A stretch of 64,000 nucleotides of DNA from Paenibacillus sp. 19GGS1-52 (GTDB taxonomy: Bacteria; Bacillota; Bacilli; Paenibacillales; Paenibacillaceae): assembly GCF_022369515.1 (NCBI RefSeq), contig NZ_CP059724.1:4402001-4466000 (forward strand), in the 5' to 3' direction. Each line of letters opens with the position of its first letter. Position 1 is the first letter of the stretch. The notes beneath the pieces are model-generated. The model saw nothing but the letters and a program-made list of their open reading frames with translations. It had not been told where the DNA came from and ran no database searches. Below, piece after piece: positions 59,097-64,000 of the stretch. A program made the translations under genes and the position numbers.

Positions 59097-59828
59097 TTAG
59101 TCTTTAAGCCCTCTGTACTTGGCGGTTCTAAGTTCTATTATATACGGCTCCAACATAGGCATATCTACATCAACGGCCTGCTGAATGGCTAACTCAATAT
59201 CATATGGAACCCTTATAAATTGTATATTCAGAGGTGCCAGAGACAACCCTCCATACTCCCCCTCCATAATTACATACGATGCTTGCGTTAAATCCAGTGG
59301 ATTCCCCACACTCCCCACATTAAATAACGTCTTACCTTCCAGATTCTGAAGATACGCATTATGAATATCTCCATACCCAACAACGTCTGCCTGTTTCGGT
59401 TCTTCACACAACTCGGAGGATTCGAATAATGAGATTCGTGTGTCGTAATCATCCCAAGGCTGAACTCGTTCATACAGACTGCGAGGTGAAGCGTGAAACA
59501 ATCGTATATATTTACCGCTCATCATAAACTCAATTGAAAATGGTAGCGTACCTAAGTAGTCCAGACGCGATTTACCCATAACTTGCTGATGCCACTTTAT
59601 TGCAGCATATGAACTTCCCTGGGTCATTAGATCATCCCAATTCCCCATAACAATCCGTTCGCAATGCTCCTTCACTGAATCAAGAGCAACATCAGAGCTT
59701 GGCCCTTTCCCGACGATATCCCCCAGACAAAATATTCTAGTAATCCCACGTTGCTGAATGTCAGCTAATACGGCTTCCAGAGCCGTTATATTTCCGTGAA
59801 TATCAGAGATTATTGCAATGCTGTCCAC
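59097..59828 (-). CDS. Metallophosphoesterase (YfcE/calcineurin-like)
   Basis: 243 residues with IISDIHGNITALEAVLADI, FCLGDIVGKGPSS, VMGNWDD and GYGDIHNAYLQ; these are the metal-ligand motifs of calcineurin-like phosphoesterases. The usual GNHE motif is GNWDD. GTG 59828 follows GGAGGA. The substrate is unknown. Confidence 0.88.
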   Translation of the reverse strand: MDSIAIISDIHGNITALEAVLADIQQRGITRIFCLGDIVGKGPSSDVALDSVKEHCERIVMGNWDDLMTQGSSYAAIKWHQQVMGKSRLDYLGTLPFSIEFMMSGKYIRLFHASPRSLYERVQPWDDYDTRISLFESSELCEEPKQADVVGYGDIHNAYLQNLEGKTLFNVGSVGNPLDLTQASYVIMEGEYGGLSLAPLNIQFIRVPYDIELAIQQAVDVDMPMLEPYIIELRTAKYRGLKD

Positions 59829-59884
59829 ATAAATCCTCCATTTGTTCCTAGCAGCTTGTATAAAGCTGTTTAGTTTATTTGGGT

Positions 59885-60067
59885 TTATACTTTCTTATCT
59901 ATGATATGTTTATTATTCTTGATATCTTTCCGCAGCAGTCTGATTTCCTGAATTAACACATCCATTTTTGCCGCAGACTTTGATCCGTCTATAGCGTTTC
60001 GGATAATGAGTACCAGTACCACAAGACTCAATGCCCAAAATCCTACGAAGAAGAAAATCCCATCCAT
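59885..60067 (-). CDS. Small single-pass membrane protein
   Basis: 60 residues: a helix FFFVGFWALSLVVLVLIIRN and an amphipathic coiled-coil tail (MDVLIQEIRLLRKDIKNNKH). This design occurs in small proteins of unknown role that follow Bacillus hydrolase genes. ATG 60067 is 9 nt past AAAGGAG; the upstream TTG abuts it. Confidence 0.6.
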   Translation of the reverse strand: MDGIFFFVGFWALSLVVLVLIIRNAIDGSKSAAKMDVLIQEIRLLRKDIKNNKHIIDKKV

Positions 60068-60170
60068 CCTTCCCAACTCCTTTTCATTCTCTATAAATTC
60101 AATATTCCCCCTATAATCCCTTCTTTCCCCATTATTCGCTAGGTAAAGTTACTTCATTCCACGCAAAAAA

Positions 60171-60204
60171 AAGACCAGAAACACGTTGTCACGTTCTGAT
60201 CTTT
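60171..60204 (-). terminator. Rho-independent terminator
   Basis: On the minus strand AGATCAGAACGTG and CGTGTTTCTGGTCT pair, followed by T8. It lies 20 nt after the Rrf2 stop. Confidence 0.8.
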
Positions 60205-60227
60205 AGCAGCACTGCATTATAAAAGAG

Positions 60228-60650
60228 TTAAGAAACAGGAATTTCATTCACTATTTGCTCAAGGGTAACCTCTTGGAGAACACTCTCCATCGCTTTCTGA
60301 GCGAGCGAGAACACGGGGACAATCGCCCCGGCAATGTTCTTGCCCACGGGACACTCAGGATTGGGATGTTCATGTACAGCGAACAAGGAATCCTCTTCCA
60401 CCGCATTTACCGCTTTGTAAATCTGCAGCAAGGAAATCTCGCTCACGCTACGCGTAAGCTGAGCTCCTGCAACACCCGGGCGGACGTCCACGAGACCTGC
60501 TTTGTGAAGCATGCTAGTGATTCGGCGGATAACTACTGGATTAGTATTAACGCTACCTGCGATCCATTCAGAGGTGCTTTTGCCGTCTTTATTGCTGTCG
60601 ATCAATGTTAAAATATGAATAGCAACCGCAAATCGGGTGCTGATGTTCAT
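60228..60650 (-). CDS. Rrf2-family regulator (YwnA-like)
   Basis: 140 residues: MNISTRFAVAIHILTLIDSN, SEWIAGSVNTNPVVIRRITS and a wing GLVDVRPGVAGAQL, the Rrf2 winged helix. The iron-sulfur cysteine triplet of NsrR/IscR is absent; a single Cys lies in NPECPVGKNI. That matches YwnA-type members. ATG 60650 has AAAGGAG 9 nt upstream; a longer frame is less likely. Repeat copy D lies directly before the gene. Confidence 0.88.
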   Translation of the reverse strand: MNISTRFAVAIHILTLIDSNKDGKSTSEWIAGSVNTNPVVIRRITSMLHKAGLVDVRPGVAGAQLTRSVSEISLLQIYKAVNAVEEDSLFAVHEHPNPECPVGKNIAGAIVPVFSLAQKAMESVLQEVTLEQIVNEIPVS

Positions 60651-60674
60651 AGGAATCGCTCCTTTTGTCCAAAT

Positions 60675-60770
60675 ATAAGAATTTATATGTTGCACAAGAT
60701 ATCTTATCCTTATATTTCTCGAAGAAACGGATGCTATCCCTAAAAGGACGGCAAAGCCGTTTCTTCTTGT
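60675..60770 (-). repeat. Dispersed ~97-nt repeat, copy D
   Basis: On the minus strand it begins ACAAGAAGAAACGGCTTTGC, carries the invariant core and ends CATATAAATTCTTAT, 25 nt before the Rrf2 start. Its first part can fold as ACGGC-TTT-GCCGT, and AAGAAACGG pairs with CCGTTTCTT. Confidence 0.88.
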
Positions 60771-60817
60771 CCGTTGACAAGTAGATGCAACAATAATAGT
60801 TACATTTCAGGCCTTTG

Positions 60818-61627
60818 TCAACCCATGAGGAGGAAAAGGTCAGCAACCTGCGAGACATATTTTTTACTCAGCCTTGCTTTATCTAGATTACTTTTCACTA
60901 TTTTACTGATCCGGGCATCGCCGCTCTCTGCGAAATGCCGCAGCATAGCGAATCCAGCCTCCGGTTCACTCGCTACGAATACGCTGAGACTATACTCTAG
61001 CCCTTTGGATAATACGCGAAAATGCTCTCGGTCGCTTGGAGCTCCAGCACTCGAAAGTAACTCCTCCATAATTCCGGATGCAAGATTAAGGCAATACCGA
61101 GTGTTCTCTTGTACCTTAAGCAAGGGCGGATGGGCTAATGCTGCTACAAAAGCCCGCTGCTCCAGCATATTCGCACCTACTCTCCATGTATCCAGTAGCT
61201 GCCGCAGGAGTGCAAAGTCAAACTCCCCGATGTTTTGCATCGCCATCGCTGCCGCTTCGCGCACCCTCCACCTCGAATCATTCATGGCGGATTGAATCAT
61301 AGCCCGAATTACACAGCGCCGCTCTTCCTTCGCATCCTCATAATGTGCACCGGCTGCACAGACGGCACAGAACGGCAAAAACTCGCGGGGGTCATTTGTT
61401 CCTGCATCTGCTTCGGCAATATTAGCCCAAGCCAAAAGCAGCTCCCAGGCTGTTTCTGTTACTGCCGAATGGCCATATAGCTGTGCAAAACTCTCTGCCA
61501 GGCCTAGATTACTCCGTGGTCCGGGCAGATTACTCTCCTGCCGCATATATCCGGCAAGCTGTTCCCACTGTGCTTTATCGTTGATCCATTGCTGAAATGG
61601 CGCTTGCGTATTCTTTTGCCCACTCAT
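60818..61627 (-). CDS. HEAT-repeat-like protein
   Basis: 269 residues, all helical. Repeats with the DxRWRVREAAAMAMQNIG pattern (around 115-135) and RAFVAALAHPPLL indicate HEAT/ARM-type solenoid structure, related to DNA-alkylation-repair-like helical proteins. No catalytic residues are recognised. GGAGGAACC precedes the ATG. It is followed by repeat copy D. Confidence 0.75.
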   Translation of the reverse strand: MSGQKNTQAPFQQWINDKAQWEQLAGYMRQESNLPGPRSNLGLAESFAQLYGHSAVTETAWELLLAWANIAEADAGTNDPREFLPFCAVCAAGAHYEDAKEERRCVIRAMIQSAMNDSRWRVREAAAMAMQNIGEFDFALLRQLLDTWRVGANMLEQRAFVAALAHPPLLKVQENTRYCLNLASGIMEELLSSAGAPSDREHFRVLSKGLEYSLSVFVASEPEAGFAMLRHFAESGDARISKIVKSNLDKARLSKKYVSQVADLFLLMG

Positions 61628-61682
61628 CCTTGGTTCCTCCGATTATCCCCTTCGTCTTTACCGCCGGGTTATACCTTGCATA

Positions 61683-62219
61683 TCATAGGGGTAGTCCATT
61701 TGCTTCTTCACCAGCGAATTGTGTGATTAAATACAGCCCAAGATCGATTGAAGTCGAGACTCCACCACCTGTGATCATATTGCCATCATGTACAATACGT
61801 GAGTGCACAACTTCTGCACAATAAGGCTTAAGCAGATCGTAAGCTGCGGGATGCGTGGTGGCGATTCTTCCTTCTAGGAACCCGGCTGCTCCAAGCAGCA
61901 AAGATCCGGTACAGACAGATACTTTATAAGGGACATCCTGTGCTCCTCTTAACCACGCTACAAATGCCTCATCATAACGAAGCTGTCTGGTACCCATTCC
62001 TCCAGGAACAAATACCAAATCATACGGCGAGAGCTCAGGCAGCACCTTCCCAACTTGTATAGTCAGCCCCAGCTCATCGGTCACTGTCGGCGTAATAGCA
62101 CAAATATCCCAAGCCAGTTCTTTACCAACAGCAAATTGCCCCAAACGGTGAATGACATCATAGAACCCGGCAAAGTCCAGAAATGTGATACCGTCAAAAA
62201 GAATAAAGGCAATTCTCAC
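61683..62219 (-). CDS. DJ-1/PfpI family protein
   Basis: 178 residues. The nucleophile region is SVCTGSLLLGAAGFLEGRIA TTHP, and the strand VFVPGGMGTRQL contains the family PGG turn. Such proteins include isonitrile hydratase-type and GATase1-like regulators. GTG 62219 overlaps the stop of the upstream gene (GTGA), so the two are translated together. Confidence 0.9.
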   Translation of the reverse strand: MRIAFILFDGITFLDFAGFYDVIHRLGQFAVGKELAWDICAITPTVTDELGLTIQVGKVLPELSPYDLVFVPGGMGTRQLRYDEAFVAWLRGAQDVPYKVSVCTGSLLLGAAGFLEGRIATTHPAAYDLLKPYCAEVVHSRIVHDGNMITGGGVSTSIDLGLYLITQFAGEEANGLPL

Positions 62220-62536
62220 TCCGCATCATACGCTTGCAGCGCGATAGGCAAAGCCTGAATCACAACGTTCCCTACTGCCGGAAGACCAATCAGGACTGCG
62301 CTTATAATTTCCTCCCGGGTTGCGCCTAGTGATTTCGCATGTTTCACATGAAAGGGCAGCCCACTCTCCAGTCTAGCTGCGGCAAGAACCGCAATATAGG
62401 CGATCTCTTCTGTTTTGGGGTCAAGCTTGCTTGCCGCCTCAAGTTTCTGAACGGTCTCCATCCATGCCTGCTGCTGTTCGGGCGCTTCCTTCATAAAGGT
62501 CAAAAAGGCATTGCTTACTTGCGGTAAATCCCCCAT
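62216..62536 (-). CDS. Carboxymuconolactone decarboxylase (AhpD-like) family protein
   Basis: 106 residues: LDPKTEEIAYIAVLAAARLE, SGLPFHVKHAKSLGATREEI, ISAVLIGLPAVGNVVIQALP. The fold pattern is clear, but the redox CxxC of AhpD is missing: LPFHVKHA stands where C..C..H is expected, leaving only His. It may act as a cofactor-free decarboxylase-like or binding protein instead of a peroxidase. AAGGGAGG precedes the ATG. Operon with the PfpI gene. Confidence 0.85.
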   Translation of the reverse strand: MGDLPQVSNAFLTFMKEAPEQQQAWMETVQKLEAASKLDPKTEEIAYIAVLAAARLESGLPFHVKHAKSLGATREEIISAVLIGLPAVGNVVIQALPIALQAYDAE

Positions 62537-62549
62537 TGATAACCCTCCC

Positions 62550-63296
62550 TTACGCGCTTGTTAGGATAATCGACTCACCCTTGGTCACGATAATGGTATG
62601 CTCATACTGCGCTACTCTACTGTTGTCCGCCACACTCAGTGTCCATCCGTCTGCCTGCTGTTCTACATAATCTACCCCAGTTGAGAGGAAGGGCTCGATC
62701 GTAATCACCTGTCCCTCCTTCAGAACTGCAGTTCCCCGCGGATTATAAAACGGCAGAATTTCAAAGGGTTTCTCATGCAGTGACTTGCCGATCCCATGAC
62801 TGCACAGATTTCGAACTACTCTATAGCCGTGTTTACGGGCTTCCTGCTCCATCACTCGGCCAATCTCATTCACCTTCATGCCAGCTCTGAGATGATTGAT
62901 CACGCTCATCATCGTTTCTTCCGTACTACGGCAAAGGTGCAGAATCTTATCATCATATGGAGGAAGTTGAAAAGAAACACCAGCGTCTCCGAAATACCCA
63001 TTCAGTTCCGCCGAGACATCAATATTGATCAGATCACCAGCCTCAATAACTCTAGAGCCTGGAATGCCATGTGCTACCTCTTCATTGACACTGATACAAG
63101 TGCTGCCTGGGAAATTGTATGTAACCTTAGGAGCTGATTTCGCGCCAAATTGCTCTAGTATTTCTGCCCCCAGCTGATCAAGTTCTGCCGTCGTCATGCC
63201 GGGTACCACTTTTTTCTTCATTTCGGCAATAGTGTAGCCTACCACTTTACCTGCTGCTCTTAATCCGATCAAATCCTTCTCTGTATCACTCGTCAT
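62550..63296 (-). CDS. map: Type I methionine aminopeptidase
   Basis: About 248 residues. The metal ligands are visible: INIDVSAELNGYFGDAG (two Asp), CSHGIGKSLHEKP (His), and ITIEPFLSTG (Glu), with the final Glu in AQYEHTIIVT. It removes the N-terminal Met from new proteins. It lacks an N-terminal zinc extension. The start is ATG 63296 or GTG 63305; ribosome-site spacing does not decide. It is probably an additional, non-ribosomal-operon copy. Confidence 0.9.
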   Translation of the reverse strand: MTSDTEKDLIGLRAAGKVVGYTIAEMKKKVVPGMTTAELDQLGAEILEQFGAKSAPKVTYNFPGSTCISVNEEVAHGIPGSRVIEAGDLINIDVSAELNGYFGDAGVSFQLPPYDDKILHLCRSTEETMMSVINHLRAGMKVNEIGRVMEQEARKHGYRVVRNLCSHGIGKSLHEKPFEILPFYNPRGTAVLKEGQVITIEPFLSTGVDYVEQQADGWTLSVADNSRVAQYEHTIIVTKGESIILTSA

Positions 63297-63320
63297 CTGA
63301 CTCACTTTCCTCTCGCATCT

Positions 63321-63994
63321 TTACTTGCCCAGCATTACTGAATACCTCTCAGGGCTGCTGATAATAAGCCCAGTCACAGGCTCAATCCCTAGCTCCTCAA
63401 TTGCATTATCTTTACCAAGCGTAAACAGCTTATAGAAGGAACTATTGCTTGAACCATACTGCCCGATGGTAAAGTCAGGGTTATCGGACCTGTGACCGAG
63501 ACCTTAGCATCTACAGATGAGGCGCCGTCCACACCAGTGGCATTAGAAACTCCGAAGATGAGATCTCTGAGTTTATCTGAGTTTTTAACCGGAATGGAGT
63601 AGCCTTGGCCGCTGTTCTCAGCGGAAACAAGCAGACCTTTATATCCCTTTTTCTCCCCCAGAGCCAGATAGTACTGTTCCGTATAACCATCTCCATAAGT
63701 CAGCAACATATCAAATTCAGGTTCGTAATCTAGCTCGCCGGAAAGTTTCTTGCTATTATTCATCGCTTCCGCCATTGTCTTAATGAACGCAGCTTCTGTA
63801 TATACTTTGGCCTTGATCGGGTCCTGCTGTTCCTGTTCAACCCGATGCTGACTGAGGGAAATCTCGGTGATCCACCTCGCATTAATGAATCCAAATGCAT
63901 TCTGACATCCGCTTAATACTAAACCTAAAAGTAAAGGTACAATTAGAAATAAACGCCTAATGGTAACCACCTCCAAGACATATGTATAACGCAA
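63321..63994 (-). pseudogene. Lipoprotein gene with a C-terminal frameshift
   Basis: The frame starts near 63961-63994 with a signal sequence and lipobox LLLGLVLSGC. It runs RVEQEQQDPIKAKVYTEAAF, DMLLTYGDGYTEQYYLALGE, YSIPVKNSDKLRDLIFGVSN up to DAKVSVTG. From about 63480 the coding signal is in another frame: SDNPDFTIGQYGSSNSSFYK, LFTLGKDNAIEELGIEPVTG, LIISSPERYSVMLGK, stop 63321. Uncorrected, translation ends at 63389. Start: GGAGGTGG fits ATT 63961 best, with TTG 63994 as the alternative. Family unknown; a single sequencing error would also explain it. Confidence 0.6.
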
Positions 63995-64000
63995 TTATAA

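Noticed and set aside
1..64000. CRISPR array or cas genes
   Set aside because: No series of evenly spaced direct repeats and no Cas-like protein was seen anywhere in the window.

Overview
The window looks like chromosomal DNA of a Paenibacillus or close relative. The support is: purine-rich Bacillus-type ribosome binding sites; spore-former genes (three YjcZ-family proteins, DUF2642 and DUF3231 proteins); a giant S-layer-homology protein; a cellobiose phosphorylase and a GH127 arabinofuranosidase, each beside its own regulator; and an assimilatory nitrate reductase fused to a flavoprotein reductase. The species cannot be told from sequence alone.

0-12.4 kb is ordinary chromosome: an MFS exporter, GNATs, an M50 protease, oxidoreductases, an HxlR regulator, and a compact GntR(YtrA)/ABC operon with a visible operator-promoter. 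A fragment of a lost GNAT gene lies at 9.34-9.45 kb. A tRNA-Val(GAC) at 12.47 kb marks the edge of an accessory region. From 12.6 to 17.5 kb the minus strand is a decaying prophage (ArpU, MazG-like, YopX, PAPS-reductase, methyltransferase and portal remnants). Many of its genes are broken by one or two stops or a frameshift, and the portal fragment is out of the usual order. Small plus-strand host-like genes inside the remnant are intact. 17.6-24.8 kb is an island of short, mostly spore-former-specific or unknown genes: small beta-barrel-like proteins, YjcZ proteins, two 24-30 residue membrane proteins with basic tails, an SOS-type YolD pair, and one broken gene of unknown family.

25-27 kb holds a MerR/SDR pair and a YjcQ-like protein. 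27-33.8 kb is one 2245-residue secreted SLH protein with PHP-hydrolase, OB-fold-like and beta-propeller-like regions. Next come a LacI regulator and a GH94 phosphorylase, each preceded by a near-identical palindromic operator, and then a divergent GH127/AraC pair. 40.7-50.2 kb carries DUF3231, YitT, a Y-family polymerase with a LexA-like box, a split ThrE exporter, DegV, a CPA1 antiporter-GNAT operon, an XRE-membrane protein pair with two perfect operators, and an MBL hydrolase.

51.1-57.0 kb is a nitrate assimilation operon (NarK-type transporter, then a 1389-residue nitrate reductase-flavoprotein fusion). Its leader has a sigma-A promoter, two GlnR/TnrA-like boxes, and an RNA layout that fits ANTAR-type antitermination: a hairpin with an AxxGxx hexaloop that is mutually exclusive with a terminator. 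Directly after it is a deletion scar joining a response-regulator start to a DHA2-type MFS end. The remainder holds small housekeeping or stress genes, Rrf2, a HEAT-repeat protein, PfpI/AhpD-like genes, methionine aminopeptidase and a frameshifted lipoprotein.

A dispersed repeat of about 97 nt occurs four times between genes (24.4, 44.1, 44.7 and 60.7 kb) and is the most unexplained non-coding structure here.
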